NCBI GenBank assembly: GCA_947303625.1
Contig: CAMYYV010000005.1
Span: 1-53,431 of the forward strand
Length of the DNA: 53,431 nt
Reading direction: 5' to 3'
Source of the DNA: an uncultured Bacteroidales bacterium
GTDB taxonomy: Bacteria; Bacteroidota; Bacteroidia; Bacteroidales; F082
Notes under the pieces: model-generated
The model's input: only the letters and a program-made list of their open reading frames with translations
Databases searched by the model: none
What the model was told of the DNA's origin: nothing
Made by a program: the position numbers and the translations under genes
Part shown: positions 40,917 to 50,354 of the stretch, piece by piece
How positions within the stretch are numbered: position 1 is the first letter of the stretch
Layout: every line of letters begins with the position of its first letter

Positions 40917-42050
40917 ATGGAAGAGCAACAATGTAACACCTACAGTTCCAAATACTTATGCAGGCTTTTGGTGGAATATAGGAAACCCATCCTCATCATT
41001 CTGGCGGTGGCGGCCCTCTGCGCAATCCTCTTCAGCGCACCCTTCTTTATTACCCCTCTATATAAATCCACAACCATCATCTACCCCACTTCCAGCAATT
41101 CCATCTCCAAAGTATTGATCAGCACGACCTACCAATCGGAAAAGGATATCATGAACTTTGGCGAGGACGAGCAGACCGAGCAGATGCTGCAAGTATTGAA
41201 CTCGAACCGCGTACGCGACAAGGTAATCAGCCGTTTCAATCTGATGGAGCACTACAACGTCAAGGACAGCAAGTACCCCTTCACCAAGCTCAACAAGCTC
41301 TACGACGCGCGCATCAAGTTCCGCCGCACGGAATACAATGCCGTAAAGATTACCGTCCTTGACTCTGACGCCGAGCTCTCGGCCCGCATTGCCAACGAGA
41401 TTGCCGAAATCTTCGACAGCACCATGAACCAGATGCAGAAGGAAGTGGCTATCGAGGCCTACCGTATCGTCGAGCAGGAATACAACACCCTCGTGGCCGA
41501 GATGAACATGCTGGAAGACTCGCTCAACACGCTGCGCAAACTCGGTGTGTTCGACTACGAGTCACAGGTGGAGATGCTCAGCCAGCAGTTAGCCGTCGAA
41601 TTAGGAAAGGGTAACGCCCAAGGCGTAAAGAATATACAAGAACAGATGGACATTCTGGCCGAATATGGCGGTGCCTCATACGCCATCAACGAGCGTTTAG
41701 ACAACGACCGCCTGCAACTCTCCTTGGTCAAATCGAAATACGAGGAAGCCAAGGTCGACGCCACCGAGTTCATCCCCCACAAGTTCGTGGTCACCTCAGC
41801 CTATCAAGCCGAGCGCAAGAGCTACCCGGTGCGTTGGCTCATCGTGGTCATCACCCTTTTGAGCACCTTCCTGCTCCTCATCTTCTGCATCGTTTTCTAC
41901 GACCGGTCGAAAGGCTTTTTTCGTAAGGAGACCGAGAAAAGCTCGGTCGCGCCAACCCAAGCCTCCCAAGACCAAGGAAACCAAGATCATGACGCCAGTA
42001 GCGCAACCCGTCAACAACACTCCGAAAACAACACAAACAACAATGGATAA
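40917..42050 (+). CDS. Polysaccharide chain-length determinant (Wzz family), copy 1
   Basis: The 377-residue inner-membrane protein has the Wzz layout: a transmembrane helix at about 24-45 (ILIILAVAALCAILFSAPFF), a periplasmic coiled-coil region of about 250 residues, and a second helix near 305-330 (WLIVVITLLSTFLLLIFCIVF). It ends in a short polar cytosolic tail with no kinase domain. Wzz proteins set how long the polysaccharide grows. Its own promoter lies at 40865-40894. The last codons overlap the start of a second Wzz gene by eight bases. Confidence 0.88.
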   Translation: MEEQQCNTYSSKYLCRLLVEYRKPILIILAVAALCAILFSAPFFITPLYKSTTIIYPTSSNSISKVLISTTYQSEKDIMNFGEDEQTEQMLQVLNSNRVRDKVISRFNLMEHYNVKDSKYPFTKLNKLYDARIKFRRTEYNAVKITVLDSDAELSARIANEIAEIFDSTMNQMQKEVAIEAYRIVEQEYNTLVAEMNMLEDSLNTLRKLGVFDYESQVEMLSQQLAVELGKGNAQGVKNIQEQMDILAEYGGASYAINERLDNDRLQLSLVKSKYEEAKVDATEFIPHKFVVTSAYQAERKSYPVRWLIVVITLLSTFLLLIFCIVFYDRSKGFFRKETEKSSVAPTQASQDQGNQDHDASSATRQQHSENNTNNNG

Positions 42051-42990
42051 CAATTTCAACAACCTTTCTTTGGTGCAAGTCATTCTGAAATGGAAGTGGC
42101 ACATCATCATCATCACTGCGGTGGCAGCCATCTGCGGTGCCATTTTCTCAAGCTCCATGTTCATCACCCCACTCTATAAGTCGGTGGCCGTGGCCTATCC
42201 CGCCAACATCAGTCCCTACTCCGACGAGAGCGAGACCGAGCAGATGCTTGAAATCATCAATTCGACCTCCATCATGGACTCGGTCATCGAGAAATACGAT
42301 CTCTGGACCGACTACAAGATTGACAAAAACTACAAGTATGGCCGCACCTACATGATCAACGAGTATCGCAGCAAAATCAAGATCGGCAAGACCCCATACG
42401 AGGCCGTCTCCGTCACCGTGATGGACAAGGACCCCTTCGTGGCCTGCAACATCGCCAAGGACATCCTCAACTTCTACGACCAGAAGGTGCACAACCTGCA
42501 CAAGCAGAAAGTGGGCGAAGTAGTGGACATGTACGATATGCAGCTGAAGCTGAAACAGCAGGACATCGACTCGCTGAAGCAAAACCTCACTGACCTTGCC
42601 ACCAACTACGGCGTGCTCAACTATTCGGGTCAGCTTCGCGAAGTGACGCGTGGCTTCATCAACGGCTCGGCCAAAGCTAACGAGCTCAAGCAAAACCTCG
42701 AGCAATACGGTGCCGATGCTGTCGACTTGGAGACTAAGATCATCGCTGAGGCGAACACCTACTCACTTATCAAGCGCGACTACGAACAAAACCTGCGCTT
42801 CTTCAACTCTAACCTCACCTACTCCAACATCATCACCGAGCCCTTCCCGGCCGATAAGAAAGCCTTCCCCGTACGCTGGGTGGTGGTGGCCTTGAGTGCT
42901 TTGGGTGCCTTGTTGCTCTCCATCGTGGTGGTCTTCATCATCGAGAACCGCAAGCGTTTCGTTGCCGAGAAGAAAGCCGAAAACAAATAA
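42043..42990 (+). CDS. Polysaccharide chain-length determinant (Wzz family), copy 2
   Basis: This 315-residue protein (start at MDNNFNNLSL, overlapping the previous stop by eight bases) is a paralogue of copy 1. It has a transmembrane helix at about 20-41, the shared ITPLYKS segment just after it, a TEQMLEIINSTS segment like TEQMLQVLNSNR of copy 1, a periplasmic helical region and a second helix near 285-305. The cytosolic tail is short and there is no tyrosine kinase domain. Two Wzz proteins in tandem could form a mixed ring or give two modal lengths. The O-antigen ligase gene begins three bases after its stop. Confidence 0.88.
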   Translation: MDNNFNNLSLVQVILKWKWHIIIITAVAAICGAIFSSSMFITPLYKSVAVAYPANISPYSDESETEQMLEIINSTSIMDSVIEKYDLWTDYKIDKNYKYGRTYMINEYRSKIKIGKTPYEAVSVTVMDKDPFVACNIAKDILNFYDQKVHNLHKQKVGEVVDMYDMQLKLKQQDIDSLKQNLTDLATNYGVLNYSGQLREVTRGFINGSAKANELKQNLEQYGADAVDLETKIIAEANTYSLIKRDYEQNLRFFNSNLTYSNIITEPFPADKKAFPVRWVVVALSALGALLLSIVVVFIIENRKRFVAEKKAENK

Positions 42991-42993
42991 AAC

Positions 42994-44430
42994 GTGGAGA
43001 AGAAAGCGAAAATAGCCTGGCTCTATGTCATCGCGGCACTTTTCATTGCCGTAGGGCTGTATCTTGTGGTGAAGAAGAACACCTACCTCTTCTTCGCCCT
43101 GCCCGTCGTGCTTGGCGTTTTGCTGCTCTATATCTTCTCGTTGGACAAAGTATTGCTGCTCACGGCCTTCGCTGTACCGCTATCGATCAACTTAAAAGCG
43201 CTTGAAGCCGGCTTGGCCATCTCGCTACCGGCTGAGCCTTTGCTAATGGGCATCTTGGTTTTGTTTGTGGCCAAAATGCTCTACGACGGACAATACGACC
43301 GGCGCATATCACACCATCCCATCGCCATCGTCATCTATTGTATGTTTGCTTGGATGTTGGTCACCACCATCACAAGCGAGATGCCTGTGGTGTCGTTGAA
43401 GTTCATCTTGGCAAGACTGTGGTTTGTGGTGCCTGCATTCTTCCTTTGCACCATCCTATTCAAGAACCCGAAAAACATACACTGGTTTATCTGGCTTTAT
43501 ATCGCTGCCTTATGCATTGTGTGCGTCTACACCATCATCCACCATGCGCAGTTCGGCTTCGACGGTGACTCGGCCCACTGGGTGATGACGCCGTTCTACA
43601 ACGACCACACAGCCTATGGCGCGGCTTTGGCCATCTATCTCATCCTCGCACTCACATACGTCTTCCTGCCAGACGTGAAGCCCTTCCACAGGTTGATCAT
43701 CATCGCGGTGGTCGCATTGCTCAGCCTCGCCCTGATATTATCGAACTGCCGTGCTGCCTGGCTGAGCGTCATTGCAGCCTTGGCAGTGTTGATTTGTGTG
43801 CTGCTTCGCATCAAGTTCCGTTGGATTGCAGCAGCCATCGTCATCTTGGTCGGTCTGTTTTTCACCTTCCAAAACCAAATCATCGACGCATTGGAGAAGA
43901 ACAACCAAGATGCCTCGGGCGACCTAGTGGAGAACATACAATCTATCACCAACATCTCGACCGATGCCTCCAACTTGGAGCGCATTAACCGCTGGCAATC
44001 GGCCTTCCGCCTGTTCAACGAACGTCCTGTGTTCGGCTGGGGTCCAGGTACCTACCAGTTTGTGTATGCCCCATACCAGATGTCGAAAGAAAAGACCATC
44101 ATCAGCACCAATGCCGGCGACGGCGGCAATGCCCACTCAGAGTATTTCGGTCCCTTGGCCGAACAGGGTATCGTAGGCTCGCTTTTGGTCGTTGTTCTCG
44201 TCGTCGTGACCGTGTACTGCGGCATCAAAACCTACAGCCGCTGCAAGAACAAGAAAGCCAAAATACTGGTATTGGGCGCCACTCTTGCCTTCATCAGCTA
44301 TTTTGTGCACGGCTTCCTCAACAACTTCCTCGACACTGACAAACTGGCCATACCCGTGTGGAGCCTTGCCGCCATCATCGCCGCAATTGACGTATATTAC
44401 GCGGACAAGGAAGAATTTAAGGCTGAATAG
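42994..44430 (+). CDS. O-antigen ligase / polymerase family membrane protein
   Basis: The 478-residue protein has about twelve transmembrane helices and the Wzy_C-type periplasmic loop motifs: NRWQSAFRLFNERPVFGWGPG and AHSEYFGPLAEQGIVG, matching the R...W...P..G.G and HNEyl..laE.G patterns of O-antigen ligases and polymerases. It would join or polymerise the flipped oligosaccharide units. The start codon is GTG at 42994, three bases after the Wzz stop, so it is coupled to the Wzz genes. Ligase and polymerase cannot be told apart from the sequence alone. Confidence 0.87.
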   Translation: MEKKAKIAWLYVIAALFIAVGLYLVVKKNTYLFFALPVVLGVLLLYIFSLDKVLLLTAFAVPLSINLKALEAGLAISLPAEPLLMGILVLFVAKMLYDGQYDRRISHHPIAIVIYCMFAWMLVTTITSEMPVVSLKFILARLWFVVPAFFLCTILFKNPKNIHWFIWLYIAALCIVCVYTIIHHAQFGFDGDSAHWVMTPFYNDHTAYGAALAIYLILALTYVFLPDVKPFHRLIIIAVVALLSLALILSNCRAAWLSVIAALAVLICVLLRIKFRWIAAAIVILVGLFFTFQNQIIDALEKNNQDASGDLVENIQSITNISTDASNLERINRWQSAFRLFNERPVFGWGPGTYQFVYAPYQMSKEKTIISTNAGDGGNAHSEYFGPLAEQGIVGSLLVVVLVVVTVYCGIKTYSRCKNKKAKILVLGATLAFISYFVHGFLNNFLDTDKLAIPVWSLAAIIAAIDVYYADKEEFKAE

Positions 44431-44434
44431 AACA

Positions 44435-46231
44435 ATGAAGCAATCCTTTCAGCGTCTGTGTCTTACTACATTTCTCCTTTTATTTGCCATTCTATCCTAT
44501 GCCGCCGATGAAGAGTTGGGCGTTTCGTTCTCCTCGCAAGGTGGATTCTACGAAGGCAGTATCTCTCTTACACTATCCTGTCAGAAAGGCTTAAGCATCC
44601 GTTACACTTTGAATGGAAACGAGCCGACATTTCTTGACAGTGTTTACAGACACCCCTTATATCTTGACGAAGGACTCTGTTCACAATCAAATATCTACAC
44701 AATCCAAACATGTCCCGATGATTTCTGGTATGTCCCCGATACCATTCAAAAGTGTATTGTTATCCGAGCCGCCACTTTTGACAGTGAAGGAAAACAGACC
44801 GGTCCGGTCGTTACCCATTCATATTTCATCCAATCCCTTTGGCAAAACCACAGCAACTTGCCTGTCATTTCGTTATGCTGCGACTCTCTTTCCCTTTTCG
44901 ACTACGACACAGGCATTATGGTACAAGGACGTTGGAAAAACAACTATGAACAAAGGGGAAAAGCCTGGGAACGGCTGTGTAATGTTGAGTATTATGAGCC
45001 TAACAACACTGGTATCAACCAAGAGGCTGGCGTACGTATCCACGGTTTCGGTACAAGAAACGGCATACAAAAAGGGCTAAAGCTATATTCAAGGAAACAA
45101 TACGGCAAAAAACGGTTTACGCATCAATTCTTTGAAACCGATGAAACCGATAGCTTCAAGCATCTCGTGCTCAAACCCTTTGGAAGCGGATTATTCAGAG
45201 ACCACATTTGCACCCAAATAGCCGAGCCTCTCAATTTCGAGACACCTCAATCGCGGCCCGTTGTTCTTTTCTTAAATGGAGAGTATTGGGGACTGTATTT
45301 CCTTAAAGAAAGACCCGACGACCAATTCGTTTCAGACCATTATGGATTCAATAAAAACCACATCAATGTCATTGAATCCTGGGATGGGAAGGCCAGTAGC
45401 GGCAATAGCGAAAAGTTCGTCGAAATGATGCAATGGTTCATTCAAGCCAACCTTTCCAACTCTATTGAATACGAACAAGCCTGCCGCCTAATTGATGTAG
45501 ATTGCTTTATTGACTATTATTGTTTCCAACTATTCACCTGCAATGCCGACTGGCCCAACAACAACATGCGATGCTGGCAGGCTGACGACGGCAAATGGAG
45601 ATGGATTTTTTTTGATGGTGACTTTTGCCTCGCATCTTATCATAACATACTTGAATATACCTTATACAACGAAAAGAACCATGACATCTCAACTCTGGTT
45701 TTCAGCAAATTACTCATGAATGAAAGTTTCAGAGAACGCTTCTATGCGAGGTATGGGGAACTGTTGACGCATGAATTTGACCCAAAGAGAACAAAAAAGT
45801 ATTTCAATGACTTCATGAATCTTGCCTGCCAGGAATTCGACTCTCATTTCATGCGATTCGGCTATTCAAGCAAAAAGGAACAATTCGATTTCCAGGTCCG
45901 TTTCCTTGATGATTTCTTGTCTATCAGAATGACGAGTGCGGCTGCCATGATTTATAAGCTATATGATCACAACAATTGGACTTTCAAAAGCTCCTTCATC
46001 CCGTCGCAATCCGAATTCAATTTCAAGAATAGCAAAAGACCTGTCTTCTTGTTCAGGATGGCCTTGCAATTCAAAGAATGGCGGTATGTAAACTACTTTA
46101 TTACCTACGAGCAATATCGGATTCATTATGAACTGAAGACCTCAAAGCTGCATCAATATCTGAAAAAAGCCCAACGCTGGACTCAGGCCAAAAAAAATGC
46201 AGTCAGACGAATCATCCAACTGCATTTTTAG
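44435..46231 (+). CDS. CotH-family protein of the polysaccharide group
   Basis: The 598-residue protein has a signal peptide (MKQSFQRLCLTTFLLLFAIL). A chitobiase/FN3-like beta domain follows (VSFSSQGGFYEGSISLTL, then IRYTLNGNEPTF). The CotH part shows RIHGFGTRNGIQKGLKLYSR, YWGLYFLKERPDD and WRWIFFDGDFCL, corresponding to the kinase motifs of the family. No sorting tail is present, unlike the CotH protein at 35024. The start at 44435 comes five bases after the ligase stop; the longer frame from 44285 runs through the ligase gene. Its A+T content is visibly higher than that of the genes before it, suggesting separate acquisition. It may phosphorylate or ligate a surface component, which is inference. 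Confidence 0.85.
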   Translation: MKQSFQRLCLTTFLLLFAILSYAADEELGVSFSSQGGFYEGSISLTLSCQKGLSIRYTLNGNEPTFLDSVYRHPLYLDEGLCSQSNIYTIQTCPDDFWYVPDTIQKCIVIRAATFDSEGKQTGPVVTHSYFIQSLWQNHSNLPVISLCCDSLSLFDYDTGIMVQGRWKNNYEQRGKAWERLCNVEYYEPNNTGINQEAGVRIHGFGTRNGIQKGLKLYSRKQYGKKRFTHQFFETDETDSFKHLVLKPFGSGLFRDHICTQIAEPLNFETPQSRPVVLFLNGEYWGLYFLKERPDDQFVSDHYGFNKNHINVIESWDGKASSGNSEKFVEMMQWFIQANLSNSIEYEQACRLIDVDCFIDYYCFQLFTCNADWPNNNMRCWQADDGKWRWIFFDGDFCLASYHNILEYTLYNEKNHDISTLVFSKLLMNESFRERFYARYGELLTHEFDPKRTKKYFNDFMNLACQEFDSHFMRFGYSSKKEQFDFQVRFLDDFLSIRMTSAAAMIYKLYDHNNWTFKSSFIPSQSEFNFKNSKRPVFLFRMALQFKEWRYVNYFITYEQYRIHYELKTSKLHQYLKKAQRWTQAKKNAVRRIIQLHF

Positions 46232-46248
46232 TAGCTAAAAAATGAAAA

Positions 46249-47565
46249 TCACTTGATTTCCAAAAGTTCCAGATCAATAATCAGCGGTGTATAAGGCGGC
46301 AAAGACGGGCCCAAGTCAATTTCCCCGAAAGCCCGATCCGACGGTGTGAGAAGCGTAACTTTCGCTCCTGGCGCCATGGTCATCAGGGCCTCATCGATGG
46401 CGAAGATCATCTCACCGCCACCGATAGTGAATATCATCGGCTGACCGTAGTCATAGCTCGACTCGATCTGTTCGCCTTTCAGGTTGCGCAGCACATAGTG
46501 AACCGATACCCTATCGCCCCATTGGGCCAGGCTTCCCTCACCCTCTTCGCGGTCAAGGATGTAAATGCCCGAATCGGTAGGCTCTTCCTTGATACCGTTC
46601 GCCTTGATGTAGTCAGCAATCATCTTGGATTCAGCTTTCTTAAGTCGTTCCAATTCGGCTCTCCTGGCGGCTTCCTGAGCTGCTTGACGCTTTTCGAAAG
46701 TCGCCTTGTCCATCACGTCGTTCATCTTCATCACAACATCCATCGACGTGTAAGGAAGAATATATTGTTCGTAGCCAACACTATCGAACGCCAACGAAGA
46801 AGGCACCACAAAGTGCATCGAGCCGCCTTTAGGCAGCATTCCAAGGGCTTCGGTAACTCCTTGACAGATAAATTCCTCGCCATCATACTGCATCTCGACA
46901 GGCTCCACACCAAACGAGTTCATAATGGTATCTCCCTTGGCGTTGCATATCGTGAAGTCGAAAGAGACATAATCGCCCAATTGGGCCACCTTACCCTTGC
47001 CTTTTTTATCCATGACGATGAGTCCGGACTCGGTCAAAGTGCTCTTGGGATCGTTGCGCAATGCTTCCAGATAGGTCTCCTCTTCCATTCTCAAACTGTC
47101 AATCAGCGCCTTACGTCGGGCTTCAAGTTCTTCATAAGGCCTCACGCTGATAAGTTTCAAATCGTAATAGATGGATTTGCCCGTATACTCCTCGGGGACC
47201 TCTTCCATCCCCAACAAGATGGTAAGCACCGAATCGGCAGGCACGACAAGACGGGCTGAGTCGCCCACATGCATCATCAGCAAGCCGTCGACCACGTCAC
47301 CCTTAAAGTCAGGCTCCGTAAGTACAATACTCATAGGTCTGTCTTCAGCAGTGGAGAACAGCATCGAGTCATTGAAATACTGTACCATCTCAATGGTCAC
47401 TTCATCGCGCAGACGAGGCATCACCTCCGAATCGCCCTTGCTGTAAAATTTCATATAGACACCGTTATCCATCTTTTCGAAGCCCGGATAAGGGCTCTCC
47501 TCACCACACGAGGCGAACAAGACGGCACAAGTAACGGCTACTATAAAACCTATAACACGTTTCAT
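46249..47565 (-). CDS. FKBP-type prolyl isomerase lipoprotein with repeated domains
   Basis: The 438-residue protein starts at 47565 (MKRVIGFIVAVTCAVLFASC), giving a lipoprotein signal with Cys20 for lipid attachment, so it sits in the envelope. Three FKBP-like domains follow (about 45-155, 185-280, 325-437), separated by helical linkers; the last is the best preserved (VSVHYVLRNLKGE, then TLLTPSDRAFG). Several key aromatic residues of active FKBPs are missing in the first two, so only part may catalyse prolyl isomerisation. It is the last gene of the NrnA-FKBP operon, one base after the upstream stop. Confidence 0.85.
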   Translation of the reverse strand: MKRVIGFIVAVTCAVLFASCGEESPYPGFEKMDNGVYMKFYSKGDSEVMPRLRDEVTIEMVQYFNDSMLFSTAEDRPMSIVLTEPDFKGDVVDGLLMMHVGDSARLVVPADSVLTILLGMEEVPEEYTGKSIYYDLKLISVRPYEELEARRKALIDSLRMEEETYLEALRNDPKSTLTESGLIVMDKKGKGKVAQLGDYVSFDFTICNAKGDTIMNSFGVEPVEMQYDGEEFICQGVTEALGMLPKGGSMHFVVPSSLAFDSVGYEQYILPYTSMDVVMKMNDVMDKATFEKRQAAQEAARRAELERLKKAESKMIADYIKANGIKEEPTDSGIYILDREEGEGSLAQWGDRVSVHYVLRNLKGEQIESSYDYGQPMIFTIGGGEMIFAIDEALMTMAPGAKVTLLTPSDRAFGEIDLGPSLPPYTPLIIDLELLEIK

Positions 47566-47566
47566 C

Positions 47567-48484
47567 TTATTCAAAAGTTTCGAAGTCAATCAGTTCGACC
47601 TCAAACATCAAGTTGGAGAACGGGACAATCTTGTCGCCAGCCTGACGCTCGCCGTATGCCAAGTAATAAGGGATGTAGAGTATACCCTTCTCACCTTTCG
47701 TCATCAGCTGCACACCCTCGTCCCAGCCGGGGATGACTTGTCCAACGCCGAGAACGAATTGGAACGGCTGACCACGCTCCACCGACGAGTCGAAGACAGT
47801 GCCATTGAGCAGCTTGCCCGTGTAGTGCATCGTGACGGGTTTGCCCACTTGAGGATGCTCACCGTTGCCGGGTTCGGTCACCACATAGCAGAGGCCCGAG
47901 GCGGTAGGTTCAACCTCAATCTTGTTCTTAGCCATGAAGTTGGCCAGTTCCTTGGCGGCCTTGGCGGTCTCCTCGGGATAGTCGTTTTGCAACTGTGCAG
48001 CACGCATATCGTTGCGGCTCTTAATATCGTTGGCGAAGTTTTGGGCATACACCTTCTCGGGGAAGAATTCGTTCATCTTAATCTCAAAACGCATCACATC
48101 GGTCGACTTGAACTCGGCCGGCAGCGTGGGTTGACCGTAAAAGTACTTAAACGTCGAGTCAATGTTAACGATAAACGAGGCAGAGTCGCCCTTATGCATC
48201 ATGCGCAAGCCCTCGAAGATATCACCGGGAAACTGTGATTCCATCACTTGCATGAGGTTCTTCTGGTTGGGAATCAACGGCGTGGTGTCATTGATCATAC
48301 AACAGATGTTGACATCTGCCACATCACCCAACTGAGGTGTAGCGCCTTCATTTTGGGTAAAGAATTGGTAGTACAATCCATTTTTGTTTTGATAGCCCGG
48401 ATAAGGGTTTTTCTCGGTGCAGGCACACATTGTGCCCACCATCATCATGGCCATAGCGGCCATCACAAACAGTCTTTTTTTCAT
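47567..48484 (-). CDS. FKBP-type prolyl isomerase lipoprotein
   Basis: The 305-residue lipoprotein (lipobox MCAC, Cys22) has one degenerate FKBP-like domain (about 40-145), a helical linker and one well-formed C-terminal FKBP domain. The latter shows VTMHYTGKLLNGTVFDSS, VIPGWDEGVQLM and IPYYLAYGER, the classic catalytic-pocket residues. It should accelerate folding of exported proteins by prolyl isomerisation. It is the only member of the array with a clearly complete active domain. The upstream FKBP gene ends 27 bases before it. Confidence 0.92.
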   Translation of the reverse strand: MKKRLFVMAAMAMMMVGTMCACTEKNPYPGYQNKNGLYYQFFTQNEGATPQLGDVADVNICCMINDTTPLIPNQKNLMQVMESQFPGDIFEGLRMMHKGDSASFIVNIDSTFKYFYGQPTLPAEFKSTDVMRFEIKMNEFFPEKVYAQNFANDIKSRNDMRAAQLQNDYPEETAKAAKELANFMAKNKIEVEPTASGLCYVVTEPGNGEHPQVGKPVTMHYTGKLLNGTVFDSSVERGQPFQFVLGVGQVIPGWDEGVQLMTKGEKGILYIPYYLAYGERQAGDKIVPFSNLMFEVELIDFETFE

Positions 48485-48511
48485 TTCTTATGAATTATTA
48501 ATGATTACTTA

Positions 48512-49822
48512 TTACTTTCCATTCATCACATCCAGCAGCTCTACGTCATAGATGATGTTAGAATAAGCTGGAATATTATCGAAGGCAATGTCGCCGTATG
48601 CCAATGTATAGGGCAACACAAAGCGGGCCTGCTCACCCACATGCATCATGCGGAGGCCTTCTTCGAGGCCTATTAGCACCTTCCCTTGTCCCATTTCGGC
48701 ATCATAATAGCCGCCTAATTTGTCAGAGTCACCTAATGGGGTGCCGTCAAGTAAGGTGGCTACGAACCTGATTCGTGCCGTTTGCCCGTCTTGAGGCTGC
48801 GCACCACCAGTGATGACCGACTTGGTGTAATATAAACCCGACTCTGTGTGATCCTTGATGTCGTTGGCTCTAAGATAATCAAGGAGTGCCTTCTCCGAAT
48901 CGGCCTTCATGGCTCTTTGGGTGGCCTCAACTTGCTTTTGAAGCTCCTCGGCAGGAGTGATTTTCAGCAACTTAATATCGTAAATCAAGTTGGCGTATGA
49001 CGGAATCGAACCTACCGAGTGTTCACCGTATGCCATATCGAACGGGATGATAGCCTTCACGCGATCTCCAAGGTGCATCTTAGGCACAATCTCCTCCCAG
49101 CCTGGGATGACGAGGCCTTCGCCCAAGACAAACTTAAGTTTCTCGGAACTGTCCAAAGTACTACCCACCGACTGACCATCCAATAAATAGGTCGCAAAAT
49201 CAACTTCAACTTGATCGCCTTTCACAGGGCAACGGCCTTTGCCTTTTTCCAAGGGAATGATGAACACTCCTGATGGCTCAGGGGTTACACTGATATTGTT
49301 AACCGCCACATAATCGGCCAAAGCTTTCCTTGATGCGGCTTCCATCGATGCTTTCATCTTTTCGATGTTGGCTTTGAATTCCTCTTGGGTCTGCACTTCA
49401 ACAAGCTTCACCTCATAACGGAAATAATCATCGGCAGTCAAACCAGCAGAAGCAGGATCTTTTTCGTAATATTTCAACACCACCGAATCCGCCTTGATGT
49501 AAAACGAAGCCGAATCGCCCAAATGCATCATTGCGTAAGCCTCCAACAAATCTCCAGGGAAGACAGGCTTTTGCAACTGTGTGAACACATCGCGCTGCGT
49601 ACCTTGCCAGTCATAATAGAGTGAATCGTGAAGATAGCAGGCCATATTCACCTTCAAGAAATCCGTCAATTGAGGCTTTGTAGCCGTAGGATTCTGGCTG
49701 TGGAACTTATAATACAAGCCATCAGCCGTCTTCTTGTAGCCCGGAAACTTCTGATCACAAGCTGTCAGAAGCATCATGGCCGAAAGGCAAACCATCGAAA
49801 ACAAAAAACAATGTCTCTTCAT
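48512..49822 (-). CDS. FKBP-type prolyl isomerase lipoprotein with three domains
   Basis: The 436-residue lipoprotein (lipobox LTAC, Cys22) carries three FKBP-like domains joined by helical linkers rich in Lys, Glu and Ala. The second has VIPGWEEIVPKMHLGDRVKA and IPFDMAYGEH; the third VLIGLEEGLRMM and LPYTLAYGDI. The aromatic floor is partly replaced, so catalysis is uncertain for some domains; the shape suggests a chaperone of exported or lipid-anchored proteins. It starts three bases after the GldI-like gene. Confidence 0.87.
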   Translation of the reverse strand: MKRHCFLFSMVCLSAMMLLTACDQKFPGYKKTADGLYYKFHSQNPTATKPQLTDFLKVNMACYLHDSLYYDWQGTQRDVFTQLQKPVFPGDLLEAYAMMHLGDSASFYIKADSVVLKYYEKDPASAGLTADDYFRYEVKLVEVQTQEEFKANIEKMKASMEAASRKALADYVAVNNISVTPEPSGVFIIPLEKGKGRCPVKGDQVEVDFATYLLDGQSVGSTLDSSEKLKFVLGEGLVIPGWEEIVPKMHLGDRVKAIIPFDMAYGEHSVGSIPSYANLIYDIKLLKITPAEELQKQVEATQRAMKADSEKALLDYLRANDIKDHTESGLYYTKSVITGGAQPQDGQTARIRFVATLLDGTPLGDSDKLGGYYDAEMGQGKVLIGLEEGLRMMHVGEQARFVLPYTLAYGDIAFDNIPAYSNIIYDVELLDVMNGK

Positions 49823-49825
49823 AAT

Positions 49826-50353
49826 TTATTGATTATCTGTTATTTTAATCATATATACCAAAGTCGCGTATTCTGGGATGCGGTCATCGTCGCCATGTAG
49901 TCCATAGGCCAAATGAAACGGGATAATGATAGTGGCCACGTCGCCGCGATGCAGATAGGTCATGGCCTCGTCAAGGCCTGATTCCACCATCCCTTCACCA
50001 ACCACAAACGACTTGACACCATCTTTGTCAGAGGAATAGAGCAAGTCACCAACGATAGAATGAAGCTCGTACTCCAAGGTCACCTTCTGCCCCGGTTCTA
50101 TCATAGCTCCACTCCCTTGTTTCATCACCTGATAGCGCAATCCCGTACCTGTCCGAGTCATCTCCAAACCATGCCGTTGGACGTAGTTCGCGATATCTTC
50201 CTCCTCCTCGTTCATCAGGTATCGGTTAGCCTTCTCCATGCTGTTTTTCATCTCGTCTTTCGTCACCGGCTTTATCGTCGGCTTAGGCTCCTCACCACAA
50301 GAGACAAGAGCAAACAGCACACACCAAATCATATATTTACTCAGATATCTCAT
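49826..50353 (-). CDS. GldI-like FKBP-type lipoprotein
   Basis: The 175-residue lipoprotein (lipobox LVSC, Cys19) has a short helical part (NRYLMNEEEEDIANYVQRHGLEM) and one FKBP domain (VTLEYELHSIVGDLLYSS, ESGLDEAMTYLHRGD, IPFHLAYGLHG). Size, layout and position next to a DHH phosphoesterase resemble GldI, the prolyl isomerase needed for gliding and type IX secretion in flavobacteria. Whether it has that role here is inference, but the CotH protein at 35024 carries a type IX sorting tail. It follows nrnA by one base. Confidence 0.8.
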   Translation of the reverse strand: MRYLSKYMIWCVLFALVSCGEEPKPTIKPVTKDEMKNSMEKANRYLMNEEEEDIANYVQRHGLEMTRTGTGLRYQVMKQGSGAMIEPGQKVTLEYELHSIVGDLLYSSDKDGVKSFVVGEGMVESGLDEAMTYLHRGDVATIIIPFHLAYGLHGDDDRIPEYATLVYMIKITDNQ

Positions 50354-50354
50354 G

